NCBI RefSeq assembly: GCF_000219605.1
Contig: NC_015740.1
Span: forward strand, 124,001-188,000
Length of the DNA: 64,000 nucleotides
Origin: Stutzerimonas stutzeri
Lineage (GTDB): Bacteria > Pseudomonadota > Gammaproteobacteria > Pseudomonadales > Pseudomonadaceae
Reading direction: 5' to 3'
Positions 17,926 through 28,678 of this stretch are shown one piece after another; position 1 is the stretch's first letter; every line of letters begins with the position of its first letter. The notes under the pieces are model-generated. The model made no database searches. It was given only the letters and a program-made list of their open reading frames with translations, and was not told the DNA's origin. The translations under genes were made by a program, and so were the position numbers.

Positions 17926-18155
17926 TTTATCTCGGCAGAGATTTCGCCAAACGACTCCCAGTGGCCAACCAGTTCATCAACGCGATCAGGAATGCGCGGT
18001 GACTTACTGAGCACCAGACAGCGGGTCGTACCCACGTATTCCTCAAGGAGGTAGAGCGTGTCCCCAACGTCGACGCCCATTTCCTGTAGAACGTCGTCAG
18101 GCAGGCGAATGGCGCCATCGCCGTCCCAGTCTTCGATCACAACGTGATGTTTCAT
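17910..18155 (-). CDS. AbrB/MazE/SpoVT-type DNA-binding protein
   Basis: Predicted 81-residue protein with a swapped-hairpin AbrB-type sequence: HVVIEDWDGDGAIRLPDDVLQEMGV followed by DVGDTLYLLEE. Such proteins are transition-state regulators or the antitoxin half of MazEF-like pairs. No toxin gene is next to it on the same strand, so it may be an orphan antitoxin or regulator. The start MKHHVV at 18155 was chosen because homology begins there; the open frame extends further upstream. Its 3' end has a short tandem duplication. Confidence 0.75.
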   Translation of the reverse strand: MKHHVVIEDWDGDGAIRLPDDVLQEMGVDVGDTLYLLEEYVGTTRCLVLSKSPRIPDRVDELVGHWESFGEISAEINAKDE

Positions 18156-18497
18156 CGCGGCTCCAGAAGACGGTTGGATGAGATGTCCGCAGGGGGAGGC
18201 AGTGGCACGCTGCCAACTAAGTCCCGCGGCGCAGGCCGGCAGCATAGCAAAGAGCGGGCAGGCTCAGGGAGAGGTAACGAACGCGTCTACCCAGCCATTG
18301 CTGCCGGTGGACGAAAACTCACCCGAGCAGCTCAACTGCGCAAGTCGGGAACGAGCACCCGGAATGGGGCGTCAGGAATGCGCTCAATCGATTCAGACCA
18401 CGAACAGAGCGATACCAGATGCCAGGCACTTACCCGCTGCATGATGCGCCAAATGACGCTACAATAATGCCACATGTCGCATCTGGAGGAATGCTCT
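18156..18497. other. Intergenic region before the toxin-antitoxin genes
   Basis: This 342-bp region holds no convincing gene. A TACAAT at 18460-18465, 33 bp before the antitoxin start, is a good candidate -10 box. The flanking sequence contains repeated ATGATGCGCC / ATGTCGCATC-like halves that could be an autoregulatory operator for the Xre antitoxin. No strong -35 box is evident. Confidence 0.4.
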
Positions 18498-18974
18498 ATG
18501 GTTTCCGCCGACACTCGCACTCGAACCCGCAAGGCAGCACCCGCCGCCCGTAGGCCAACGGAATACCTTTTCCAAAGTGACTCTGACCAGCTCAGTCCGG
18601 TCATGGTCTACAGGCTCACGGTCAAAGGCTTCGACCTGAAAGACGTGCAAGACATGCTTGCGATTTCTGATCTGTATTCGACGAAGAAGATCATGAGTCG
18701 CATTGTGGGCAAGTCCATCAGGACGATTCAGCGCCAGGGCAGCAAGCAACCAGCACACCTCAACTCCCAACAGAGCGCCGTGGCATTTCAGTACGCGAAG
18801 GTGCTGGAGCACGCGATCAATGTATTCGGCACTCAAAAGCTGGCCGAAGAATGGCTAGGCCGCCCTTGCAAGTATCTGGACGGGGACGTGCCGCTGGACG
18901 TTATCGACAACCCAGTGGGTTTTCAGGCAATCGAGGACTATCTGGAGCGCATCGAGTACGGGATCTATCAGTGA
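18498..18974 (+). CDS. Xre-family antitoxin of a RES-Xre pair (ParS/MbcA type)
   Basis: Antitoxin of 158 residues expected to bind and neutralise the RES toxin encoded next and to repress the operon. It shows an N-terminal helical DNA-binding part (around KGFDLKDVQDMLAISDLY and KIMSRIVGKSIRTIQRQ) and a C-terminal ParS/MbcA/Xre toxin-binding domain (HAINVFGTQKLAEEWLGRP, then PLDVIDNPVGFQAIEDYLERIEYGIY). The ATG at 18498 is preceded by GGAGGA at 8 bases, which favours it over the ATG at 18474. Its stop overlaps the toxin start (GTGA), giving translational coupling. Confidence 0.9.
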   Translation: MVSADTRTRTRKAAPAARRPTEYLFQSDSDQLSPVMVYRLTVKGFDLKDVQDMLAISDLYSTKKIMSRIVGKSIRTIQRQGSKQPAHLNSQQSAVAFQYAKVLEHAINVFGTQKLAEEWLGRPCKYLDGDVPLDVIDNPVGFQAIEDYLERIEYGIYQ

Positions 18975-19462
18975 ACCCTCTTCCCTGGTCTGGCTCATGG
19001 CACGCATGGCGCATCGACCGTGAGGTCTACAAGGACACCTGGGACAGTGGCATTGGTGCCCACAAGCTGGGTGGCCGCTGGAGCGCTCCGGGGCGAAACG
19101 TTGTATACGCATCGGCAGATCCCTCAACCGCCATCCTGGAGGTGGCGGTGCATGTCGGCTTCGATGCGTTGGATACGGTTGCGCATGTGCTCACATGCTT
19201 CGAAGTGCTCGATCAAAGCCTTATCAAGGTCGTACAGCCTGAAGATGTTCCCAATCCTGTCTGGCTGACGAGTGCATCCGCTTCACCTAACCAGCAGAAG
19301 TTTGCAGACGCCCTGCTGGCCGAGCATCCGTTCGTACTCATCCCATCCGCCGTCACTCGCCACTCTTGGAACTTGCTTGTCAGTCGCGAGCTGGCCGAGG
19401 GCAGGTATCGAATGATCAGCCAAGAGCGCTTCGGCCTGGATACGCGTCTCGTTAAGGTCTGA
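18971..19462 (+). CDS. RES-domain toxin (NAD-degrading)
   Basis: Toxin of 163 residues. RES toxins are known to deplete NAD in the cell. The family-typical N-terminal arginine and glycine-rich pattern is present (WRIDREVY, GGRWSAPGRNVVYAS) followed by STAILEVAVHV, and the conserved C-terminal serine is plausible in RHSWNLLVS. The GTG start at 18971 overlaps the antitoxin stop. A longer frame starting upstream within the antitoxin gene is rejected because the homology begins at NPLPWSG. The pair sits between metabolic and defence cargo and may stabilise the island. Confidence 0.9.
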   Translation: MNPLPWSGSWHAWRIDREVYKDTWDSGIGAHKLGGRWSAPGRNVVYASADPSTAILEVAVHVGFDALDTVAHVLTCFEVLDQSLIKVVQPEDVPNPVWLTSASASPNQQKFADALLAEHPFVLIPSAVTRHSWNLLVSRELAEGRYRMISQERFGLDTRLVKV

Positions 19463-19867
19463 GTGGCTTGCGCTGGCTGAGCCAGCAGTGTCTTTCAGGT
19501 GAATGCCTTTAGATTGCGTGACAGCTCTTCACGTAGCCGTAGCACCAGGACGTGTACCGGCCAGAACAACAGGCCCTACCTGTCCCCCCTGATTTACAAC
19601 GCCCCAGCCTACGGCACAGCAACCAAGCCAGTGAAAGCTCACTTGGGCCTTTAAACTGACGCCGCTCTTTTTGAGTAGGAAACGACGGAATACCACCGGG
19701 GAAATTCACTATCCCCATGCCGCACTCAGCTAATCCACCAGCAGCTCACTGATAGGTCATCGAGACTTCGCTCTGTAGCCACCGTGGCTGCACTCGATTA
19801 CCGCAGAATGTCGGTGGCAGTCCTGCAAAAACCACTGAGCCGCCACAAGTGCTCACTGGGACACCTT
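19463..19867. other. Gene-free stretch between the RES toxin and the IS3 element
   Basis: About 405 bp without a supported gene. Short open frames on the minus strand (up to 69 codons) have no recognisable homology or good ribosome site. The right edge is the insertion point of the IS3 element with a CCTT target duplication at 19864-19867. Confidence 0.5.
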
Positions 19868-19917
19868 TGAACCGCCCCGGCTTTCCCGGAGGCTCCAACT
19901 CTTGAGAGGATGGAGCC

Positions 19918-21140
<1,223 letters not shown>

Positions 21141-21326
21141 CTCACACCAAAGAGCCTCCGGAATTCCCGGGGCGGTTCACCTTCGCCGAACTAGCCAAAT
21201 ACACCCTCGTGACGACAGAACCCTCCACCAAATCGCCAATATCCAGCATGCGCCCCCGGAATAAATCGTGAAACCTCGACTGTCCTGGCCTTTCACTCAC
21301 TCTATTCAAATGACACCGCCCCTGCG

Positions 21327-21419
21327 GACCATTAAACGGAGCCCACCCGCCAGGACAAATACGTATCATGAGGCAGCGGGTTAGCTTGGTAAGCTCGCTC
21401 TCAGACAACCTTTGTCGAT
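21327..21419 (+). promoter_or_regulatory. jetA leader, duplicated in diverged form at the island's left end
   Basis: The 90 or so bases before jetA align with 9830-9919. Conservation across the two diverged copies is highest over CCAGGACAAATACGT and the AGCGGGTTAGCTTGGTAAGC segment, which suggests a promoter or operator under selection. No clear Shine-Dalgarno site precedes the jetA start. Confidence 0.5.
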
Positions 21420-22928
21420 GTGGCCGTCATGGAAGAAAGCGCGCAACAGCGTTCAGAACGCTATGTATCCGCCCGCAGCCAGCACCCCGCGTGGCTTTTG
21501 CTCGCCTCGCGTCGTGCTCCGCTCGTATTGGGTTGCCTGCGGACACTTTTCGAGCGGGCGCACGATGGGATCCCCATGGAGGATGCGCTGCAAGCGCTGT
21601 CCGAAATGCTGGCTGCTTATGCCAGCCAGGAGCTTTACGAGATCGACCCGGATGCAACGCATCTCCAAGCAGGTCGTGAACTTCGTGAATGGATCAAGCG
21701 GCGCCTGGTCGTAGAACGAGAGGGCCGTATCTACGCCACCGACGCGTTGGAGTCCGCCATCCAGTTCGTCGATTCGCTGGATAGTCGGATCATGACTTCC
21801 ACGGCATCTCGCCTTTCGGTGGTTCAGCGCGAGATCGAGAACCTTGAAACGGGTCTGAACCCTAGCCCTACTGGCCGTATTGCCAGCCTGCGCCGCCGAA
21901 TCCAGGATTTGCAGCACGAGCTAGCGCAGGTAGAAGCTGGCCACGTCGTCGTGCTGGATGAAGCGCAGGCGATAGAAGGCATACGCGAGATATATAACCT
22001 GGCCACCAGCCTGCGCGCAGACTTTCGACGGGTTGAAGACTCTTGGCGCGAGGCTGATCGCGCCCTTCGACAGTCCATCATCAGCGAGCAGTCTCACCGT
22101 GGAGAGATCGTCGATCGGTTGTTGGATGGGCAAGATGCTCTACTCAACACACCGGAAGGGCGTGTCTTCGAAAGCTTCCAGCAGCAACTGAGGCAGTCCG
22201 CTGAGCTGGAAGCCATGCGTGAGCGCTTGCGCACCATCCTTCGTCATCCAGCGGTTCCAGAGGCACTGAATCGTCCCCAGCAACGTGAGCTGCGTTGGCT
22301 GGCGTTACGCCTGGTTCGGGAGTCGCAGGCTGTGCTCCAGGCGCGTGCTCGAAGCGAGCGCGATGTTCGCGGCTTCATGAAGACGGGGCTGGCCGCCGAG
22401 CATCATCGCGTCGGCCAGTTACTCAACGACTTCTTCAATCTAGCGCTCAGCGTCGACTGGCAGCGCCAGTCAGAACGCCGTAAGCCTGTCTGTTTACCAC
22501 CGGTTGGCGTAGCCATTACCGGCGTCCCGGCAATCGAGCGTCTTCGTTTCAAGACCCTGGATGACGATGATGCGGGCGAGCTGGATCTGAGTTTGAAGCC
22601 TGCGGGGCTGGAGCAGATTGATGACGACTTCTGGGATGCCTTCGACGGGCTGGATCGTGAAGCGCTGATTCATGACACCCTGGCTGTGCTGGTGGAGCAG
22701 GGTCGCCCTGTGACTCTCGGGGAGCTTGCGTCTTTGCTTCCACCTGCTCACGACCTGGAAACCTTTGCGCTCTGGCTGGCGATGGCGCGCGAGGCAGGTA
22801 TCGAGGTGCTGACAGAGGAGCGTCAGCTCATGGAGCTAGTTGACGAGGATGAGCAACGCTGGCGCTTCAATCTGCCTTATGTCGGACTCGACCACGAGGC
22901 ACTCAAGGACATCGATTGGGAGTTGTGA
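21420..22928 (+). CDS. jetA: Wadjet JetA (DUF3375)
   Basis: JetA is the kleisin-like subunit of the type I Wadjet anti-plasmid complex, an SMC-related machine that extrudes DNA loops and leads to cleavage of small circular plasmids. The 502-residue product has the DUF3375 N terminus (SQHPAWLLLASRRAPLVLGCLRTLF in two blocks), a helical middle part and an acidic C terminus. The GTG at 21420 is chosen because the aligned position in the diverged leader copy at 9913 is an ATG; the ATG at 21429 is an alternative. jetB follows after 2 bp. The gene itself looks intact, but the system is incomplete downstream. Confidence 0.9.
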   Translation: MAVMEESAQQRSERYVSARSQHPAWLLLASRRAPLVLGCLRTLFERAHDGIPMEDALQALSEMLAAYASQELYEIDPDATHLQAGRELREWIKRRLVVEREGRIYATDALESAIQFVDSLDSRIMTSTASRLSVVQREIENLETGLNPSPTGRIASLRRRIQDLQHELAQVEAGHVVVLDEAQAIEGIREIYNLATSLRADFRRVEDSWREADRALRQSIISEQSHRGEIVDRLLDGQDALLNTPEGRVFESFQQQLRQSAELEAMRERLRTILRHPAVPEALNRPQQRELRWLALRLVRESQAVLQARARSERDVRGFMKTGLAAEHHRVGQLLNDFFNLALSVDWQRQSERRKPVCLPPVGVAITGVPAIERLRFKTLDDDDAGELDLSLKPAGLEQIDDDFWDAFDGLDREALIHDTLAVLVEQGRPVTLGELASLLPPAHDLETFALWLAMAREAGIEVLTEERQLMELVDEDEQRWRFNLPYVGLDHEALKDIDWEL

Positions 22929-22930
22929 GC

Positions 22931-23680
22931 ATGGCAGGGATCTTCGATCGAATTGCAGGCGCTTCTGGCGCCGACGAAACGGAGCTGGCGGTGGAGCCCA
23001 TGGCGTTGGATGACGGCATGGAGGATGACCAGCCTGTCATGAGCGCCGCTGTACAGGTCGATGAGCGCCGGACACCGCAACGGGTACGCGAGGCCGTACA
23101 GGAGATGCTCAAGTACGGGCTGCTGGAAGAGAGTCACAAGCCCAATCTGTATCGCTCAGCGCTTTCCAATATCGAGGCGGTCGACAGAATCCTGGAGCCG
23201 CTCGACCTTGCCATGGGGGTCGACGAGGTTCGCGGGCTGGTATTCGTCACCGTTCGCCAGGGCGAGGTGGCCGAGCAGGATGACTGGTCGCACCCCCTCG
23301 TGCGTCGGCAAAGGCTGAATCTGGAGCAGTCTCTGCTGATCGCCATTCTGCGACAGCACTTCATCGCGTACGAACAGGAAAGCGGTACGGGCGCCAGTCA
23401 GGCGCTGGTGGCGGTTGATGAGCTGATTCCCCAATTGCAGGTTTACCTGGGCGAACTGGGCAGTGAGGCGAAGGAGCGCAACCGCATCATCACGCTGCTG
23501 GATCAGCTCAAGGGGCATGGCCTGGTGTCGGCTCTGGACGCCCATGATCGCGTCATCATCCGCCCCATCATTACCCACCTGGCCAACCCGGAGAACCTGC
23601 ATGCACTGGTGGCATGGCTGCGAGAGCAGGTGGAGGGTGCGGCTACTCCGGCCGCCGGTGATGAGGAGGACGAGGCGTGA
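22931..23680 (+). CDS. jetB: Wadjet JetB (DUF4194)
   Basis: JetB is the winged-helix (MukE-like) partner of JetA. The 249-residue protein begins with an acidic segment, then TPQRVREAVQEMLKYGLLEE and YRSALSNIEAVDRILEPLDL, and the central LVRRQRLNLEQSLLIAILRQHF that is typical of DUF4194. GGGAG lies 8 bases before the ATG. Its stop overlaps the jetC start (GTGA). It is full length for the family. Confidence 0.92.
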   Translation: MAGIFDRIAGASGADETELAVEPMALDDGMEDDQPVMSAAVQVDERRTPQRVREAVQEMLKYGLLEESHKPNLYRSALSNIEAVDRILEPLDLAMGVDEVRGLVFVTVRQGEVAEQDDWSHPLVRRQRLNLEQSLLIAILRQHFIAYEQESGTGASQALVAVDELIPQLQVYLGELGSEAKERNRIITLLDQLKGHGLVSALDAHDRVIIRPIITHLANPENLHALVAWLREQVEGAATPAAGDEEDEA

Positions 23681-25605
23681 AGCAAGCACTACTCTGGCGT
23701 AACAGCGAGACCTTCATTCTCACCAGCATCGAACTCTATAACTGGGGCGGCTTTCACGGCTATCACCGTGCCGAGATCGATCCTTCTGGCACCGCCGTGA
23801 TCGGCCCGACGGGGAGCGGTAAAACGACGCTGGTGGACGCTCTGATGACCTTGCTGTGCGCCAATCCGCGCTACAACCTGGCCTCCACCGGTGGGCATGA
23901 AAGCGACCGTGATCTGGTGTCCTATGTGCGGGGAGTTACCGGCCCCGGGGACGGAGGTGTGGAGCAATCTCATATCGCTCGCCAGGGTAAGACGGTCACC
24001 GCCATTGCCGCCACGCTCGAGCGTGACGGTACGCAGGTTCGACTGGGCGCCGTGCTCTGGTTCGAGGGCACAAGCTCCTCGGCATCGGATCTGAAAAAAC
24101 TTTGGCTGTTAAGCGACTCCCCCGAGCAGACTCTGCAGCATTGGCTCAGCCAGCATCACGCAGGCGGCATGCGGGCGCTGCGTCAGATGGAGAAGGATGG
24201 GACGGGTATCTGGCCTTATCCCAGCAAGAAAGCCTTCCTGGCCAGGCTGAGGGATTACTTCGAGGTCGGTGAAAACGCATTCACCTTGCTCAACCGCGCT
24301 GCCGGCCTGAAGCAGCTCAATAGCATTGACGAGATCTTTCGAGAGATGGTGCTGGATGACCGCTCCGCCTTCGCGCGGGCTTCCGAGGTCGCCAGCAGTT
24401 TCGATGATCTGACAGACATTCACCGAGAGCTGGAAACCGCCAGAAAGCAGCAGCGCTCATTGCAACCGGTCGCCGATGGCTGGGAGCGTTATAGGGCCTT
24501 GCAAGAACAGCTGCAGGATAAACAAACTCTCGAAGGCATCCTCCCGGTCTGGTTCGCCGAACAGGGGTATCGCCTGTGGTTGGCTGAAACCAGCAGGCTC
24601 CAGAAGGAATACGAACAGGCCGAACTGGATCAGGAGCAATGCAGGAGCCAGCTTGAGATCCAGAAGGGCGTGGTCGATCAACATCGTCAGCGCTACCTGC
24701 GAGTTGGGGGCGCAGGGATAGATCAATTACGCGAGCGCATCGCTGACTGGGTCAGGGAGTGCGATAAGCGCAGCCTGAAAGCCGAGCAATACCAACGCCT
24801 GGCCAAGGGGCTTGGACTAGCGGATGAGTTATCGGCCGTTGCTCTCGAGGAGAATCAGCAGCAGATCGCGGCACGCCTGGAAATACTGACCCAGCAAACT
24901 ACTGAGGCACGGAAAAAGGCGTTCAATGCAGGTCTCGTCCAGCAGGAACTCAATGGCCGCCTGCAGACCTTACAGCAGGAGCGTGCTGAGGTTGAGCGAC
25001 GGCCAGGCTCGAACCTGCCCGGGCATTTTCATGCTTTTCGAGGTGATCTGGCGCAGGCGCTTGGCGTCGATGAGTCGTCCCTGCCTTTCGTTGCCGAGCT
25101 GGTGCAGGTCAAGCCCGAGGAGCTGGCCTGGCGGGGTGCAATCGAGCGGGCAATCGGCAGCCACCGGCTACGGATTCTGGTGCCGCAGGGCTCATCCCAG
25201 GCCGCACTGCGTTGGGTGAACCAACGGCACAACCGCTTGCATGTGCGCTTGTTCGAGGTAAAGGAGCCGTCGTCGCGCCCCGTTTTCTTCGACGATGGTT
25301 TTACCCGCAAGCTGACCTTCAAGGAGCATCCGTACCGAGAAGCCTTGAAGGCACTACTGGCGGACAATGACCGACATTGCGTCGAAAGCACGGAGCAATT
25401 GCGTCATACCCCGCATGCCATGACGGCCCAGGGGCTGATGTCGGGCAAAGAACGCTTCTTCGACAAGCAGGATCAGAAGCGCCTGGATGAAGACTGGCTG
25501 ACCGGCTTCGATAACCGCGACCGTCTGGCCTTTCTGGCTGAGCAGATTCGCGAGGTCAATGAACAGCTCGCGCCTGCCAAGCTGGGCTTGGATTGTTGGC
25601 GCTGA
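23677..25605 (+). pseudogene. jetC: Wadjet JetC SMC-like ATPase, truncated by an IS21 element
   Basis: JetC is the SMC-like ATPase motor of Wadjet. The N-terminal head is intact: Walker A GPTGSGKTTLVDALMTLL near residue 45, followed by the long coiled coil and the hinge-like part. The frame ends at 25605 after 642 residues because the IS21 element begins at 25603; full-length JetC proteins are roughly 1,100 residues. The C-terminal head with the signature and Walker B motifs is absent, as is the JetD nuclease gene. Sequence on the other side of the IS is hsdM rather than jetC, so DNA was deleted. The system should be inactive. Confidence 0.9.
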
Positions 25606-25787
25606 TGGAAAATTGACCCACCCTGCCGATTGAAATTTGACCCAGGGCGGATTGCTGATTTTGTTACCAGCAACTGTGGATAAGTCTACCAGCGCAGCTG
25701 CTGTTGCCCCCACTCCTTCGCTAGCCCAGTTCAGTTGTTTAAGACCTGCCACACGCAGCCATGTAGCAGGCCGTCGTCGCCATGAAA

Positions 25788-26591
25788 TCAGAACGGCTCA
25801 TCGTCCTCCGGTTCCTGGCCGCCCTTACGCTTTCGCTCCCGTGATTTGATCTTGGCCTGGGCCGCCAAGCTACTGTGTTGCAGGCGATAGGACTCGTTAC
25901 CGGTTTCGACGATATGGCAGTGGTGGGTCAGCCGATCCAGCAGGGCGGTGGTCATCTTGGCGTCGCCGAACACGCTCGACCATTCGGCGAAGCTCAGGTT
26001 GGTGGTGATCACCACGCTGGTGTGCTCGTACAGTTTGGACAGCAGGTGAAACAGCAACGCACCGCCAGCCTGGCTGAACGGCAGATAACCCAGTTCGTCG
26101 AGGATGACCAGATCCATGCGCAGCAGTGCCTGGGCGATCCGCCCGGCTTTGCCGTCGTGTTTTTCGCGCTCCAGCAGATTGACCAGATCGACCGTGGAGT
26201 AGAAGCGCACGCGCTTACCGTGCCGGGTGATGCCGGACACGGCCAGCGCGGTGGCTAGGTGGGTTTTGCCGGTGCCTGGGCCACCGATCAGCACCACGTT
26301 CTGCGCGGTGTCGGTAAAGCTCAGGTTGGCCAGCTCGCTGATCAAGCGAGCGTCGGCGCTGGAGGCGCTGAAGTCGAAGCCGGCCAGATCGCGGTGCATC
26401 GGCAGCTTGGCCATGTTCATCTGGTGGCTCACCGAGCGCATGGCGCGATCTGTGTGCTCTTGTTCCAGCAGGTGTTCGAGCAGCCACTTGGACGAGGCTG
26501 TGTTCGACTCACCCTGAGCAGTTAACTCCGCCCAGGCCGTGGCCATGCCGTGCAGGCGCAGCTCCTTGAGTTCCGCCATCAAATCACGCAT
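25788..26591 (-). CDS. istB: IS21-family helper ATPase IstB (copy 1)
   Basis: AAA+ helper of IS21 transposition, 267 residues. Walker A is [14 protein letters not shown] near residue 105 and Walker [14 protein letters not shown] near 165. The ATG at 26591 gives [16 protein letters not shown], the usual N terminus; the longer frame overlapping istA is not needed. It overlaps istA by 8 bp. Confidence 0.93.
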   Translation of the reverse strand: MRDLMAELKELRLHGMATAWAELTAQGESNTASSKWLLEHLLEQEHTDRAMRSVSHQMNMAKLPMHRDLAGFDFSASSADARLISELANLSFTDTAQNVVLIGGPGTGKTHLATALAVSGITRHGKRVRFYSTVDLVNLLEREKHDGKAGRIAQALLRMDLVILDELGYLPFSQAGGALLFHLLSKLYEHTSVVITTNLSFAEWSSVFGDAKMTTALLDRLTHHCHIVETGNESYRLQHSSLAAQAKIKSRERKRKGGQEPEDDEPF

Positions 26592-28083
26592 GACCGACCT
26601 CCTCGGCCTGGCCACGCAGGCGGTCGTAGCGCGCCGTGTTAGCGACGGGGGCTTCCTTGAGCGACAAGTGGGTTTCGACGCTGGGTGGTGGTTCGGTCGC
26701 GGCCAGGCGCGCCACGACATTGAGGATGTGTTCGGCGCTCAGGCTGCCGCTTTCCAGTACCAGCTCAACAGCCACCAGCACCGCATCGAGCCCGGCGACT
26801 GGTACGGCAGCCAGAACTTGCGCCATGATCCGGTCACCGCCGGCATGACGCCCCAGACCGTGCTTAAGCTGACGCAGCGGCGCCGGCAGATCAGCAAAGG
26901 GCGCGCCGTTGCGCAGCGCACCGGGCTTGCGTTCGATCAGCGGGAGGTAGTGCTGCCAGTCATAGCTGACCTGGTCGCGATCCAGCAAGCGGACATGGCT
27001 GGCGATCAGCGCGTCGTCAGCCACCACCTCGATTCGCGTCGGATACAAACGGCTGCTGACCCACTTACCCGCGTACTCACACGGCACCGAGTAGCGGTTG
27101 CGCCCGACGCTGACCAGGCAGGTGCTGGAGACCCGCGCAGGCCGCTCGACGTAACCGTCGAATGGCGCTGGCACAGGCATCAGTTCAGCGTGCTCCAACT
27201 CCAGCACTTCGGCCACACTCAGACCGCTGTATTGAGGGTGCGTCAGCTCGTTCCAAAGCGCGCGGCAGCGCTGGCCCAGCCAGGCATTGAGTTCCTCGAA
27301 GGAGTGAAACTGGCAGTCCTGGGCGTCTAGCCAGATACGCCTGCGGCTGTCTTGCACGTTCTTTTCAACGATGCCCTTTTCCCAACCAGCGGCGACGTTG
27401 CAGAAGTCCGGATCGAACAGGTAATGCGCGCACATCACCGCAAAGCGCGCATTCACCGCCCGGCCTTTGCCCTTATTGACCTTGTCGACGGCGGTCTTCA
27501 TGTTGTCGTAGATGCCCCGGCGCGGCACGCCGCCCAAGGCGCCGAACGAGCGTGTATGGGCGTCAAATAACATCTCATGGCCCTGGCTCGGATACGCCAC
27601 CAGCCAGAACGCACGGCTGGCACACAGCTTCAGATGTGCCACCTGCATACGCCGGTAAATGCCGCCGACCAGCAAGCCTTCCTCGCTCCAGTCAAACTGA
27701 AACGCCTCGCCAAGAGCAAAGGTCAGCGGCACAAAGGCCTGCGACGCCTTGCCCTGTCCCCCTCGCCAGGCACGGATAAACGCGGTGAGCTGGCTGTAGC
27801 CGCCGTCATAACCTTCGGCTTTGATTTGCGCCAACAGCGCCTTGGCACTGCGCCGCTGTTGCTTGGGCCGCAGCGAATCGGCTTTTAGCGCCTGCTCCAG
27901 CGTGGCGTGAAAAGGGCTGAGTTTGTTGAAGATCGCGCGGCGTTGGTAGACCGGCGGCTTGGCCTCAGGTGCTCTGACCCACTTGCGAATCGTGTTGCGC
28001 GCCAACCCGGTGCGCTTGGCTATCTCATGCAGCGACAGCTTGTCGCGGAAATACATCCGGCGAATTTTGCCCATCATTTCCAT
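26584..28083 (-). CDS. istA: IS21-family transposase IstA (copy 1)
   Basis: Transposase of about 499 residues. An N-terminal HTH ([21 protein letters not shown]) precedes the rve catalytic core, with the first acidic residue in [12 protein letters not shown], the second in [16 protein letters not shown] and the glutamate in [19 protein letters not shown] lies 8 bases before the ATG at 28083; a GTG at 28092 is also possible. The sequence differs strongly from the istA at 32602, so the two IS21 elements belong to different subgroups. Confidence 0.93.
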   Translation of the reverse strand: MEMMGKIRRMYFRDKLSLHEIAKRTGLARNTIRKWVRAPEAKPPVYQRRAIFNKLSPFHATLEQALKADSLRPKQQRRSAKALLAQIKAEGYDGGYSQLTAFIRAWRGGQGKASQAFVPLTFALGEAFQFDWSEEGLLVGGIYRRMQVAHLKLCASRAFWLVAYPSQGHEMLFDAHTRSFGALGGVPRRGIYDNMKTAVDKVNKGKGRAVNARFAVMCAHYLFDPDFCNVAAGWEKGIVEKNVQDSRRRIWLDAQDCQFHSFEELNAWLGQRCRALWNELTHPQYSGLSVAEVLELEHAELMPVPAPFDGYVERPARVSSTCLVSVGRNRYSVPCEYAGKWVSSRLYPTRIEVVADDALIASHVRLLDRDQVSYDWQHYLPLIERKPGALRNGAPFADLPAPLRQLKHGLGRHAGGDRIMAQVLAAVPVAGLDAVLVAVELVLESGSLSAEHILNVVARLAATEPPPSVETHLSLKEAPVANTARYDRLRGQAEEVGHA

Positions 28084-28189
28084 ACTGATCACCCTGTGTT
28101 CTCCTGCTCAAAAATTGAGCAGAAGCAGTTGAACACCTGGGTCAGTTTTCAGTCGGCAGAACAGCCTCTACTGGGTCAGTTTTCGGTCA

Positions 28190-28678
28190 GCGGCAACACT
28201 GCTCGACAACAACCAGCTCGAAGGCATCGTCAGCCTGCCCAGTGGCGTGTTCAAACCCTACGCCGGGGTCAGCACCGCCATCCTCATTTTCACCAAGGGC
28301 GGCACCACCGAGCGTGTGTGGTTCTATGACCTGCAGGCCGATGGCTACTCCCTGGACGACAAACGCACCGAGCTGAAAGGCGAGGGCAGCAACGACCTGC
28401 CCGATGCCATCGCCCAATGGCACAAATACCGGCAGATGGTGGAGGGCAATATCAGCGCCAGCACCATCAATACCCTGTTTGGCGACAAGCGCAAAAAGGC
28501 CTTTGTCGTTCCGGCTGAGGATATCGCCGCCAACAAGTACGACCTCTCCATTAATCGCTACAAGGAAGTGGAGTACCAGCAGGAACAGTACGAGGATCCG
28601 AAGGTGATTCTGCAAAGGCTGAAAGGGCTGGAGCAGGAGATTCTGGCGGATCTGGATGCGTTGGAGGGGATGCTGTGA
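28190..28678 (+). pseudogene. hsdM: C-terminal remnant of HsdM, type I restriction methylase
   Basis: An open frame of about 162 codons without a start, beginning directly at the IS21 right end. It matches the C-terminal part of type I N6-adenine methylases: LEGIVSLPSGVFKPYAGVSTAIL, then VWFYDLQADGYSLDDKR, NDLPDAIAQWHKY and NKYDLSINRYKE. The S-adenosylmethionine and NPPF motifs are missing, having been lost in the deletion at the IS. Its stop overlaps the hsdS start (GTGA), preserving the original operon structure. Confidence 0.9.

Larger units (their letters stand above)
25603..28189. mobile_element. IS21-family element at a deletion junction (copy 1)
   Basis: A 2,587-bp element with inverted ends TGATGGAAAATTGACCCA (left) and TGACCGAAAACTGACCCA (right end, inverted), plus internal repeats of the GACCCA type at both ends. 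It carries istA and istB on the minus strand. No target duplication is visible: the left flank is jetC and the right flank is hsdM, so it probably marks an IS-mediated deletion or recombination rather than a simple insertion. Confidence 0.85.

Noticed and set aside
19509..19718. 69-codon minus-strand frame between the RES toxin and IS3
   Set aside because: No homology, poor start context and unusual composition.
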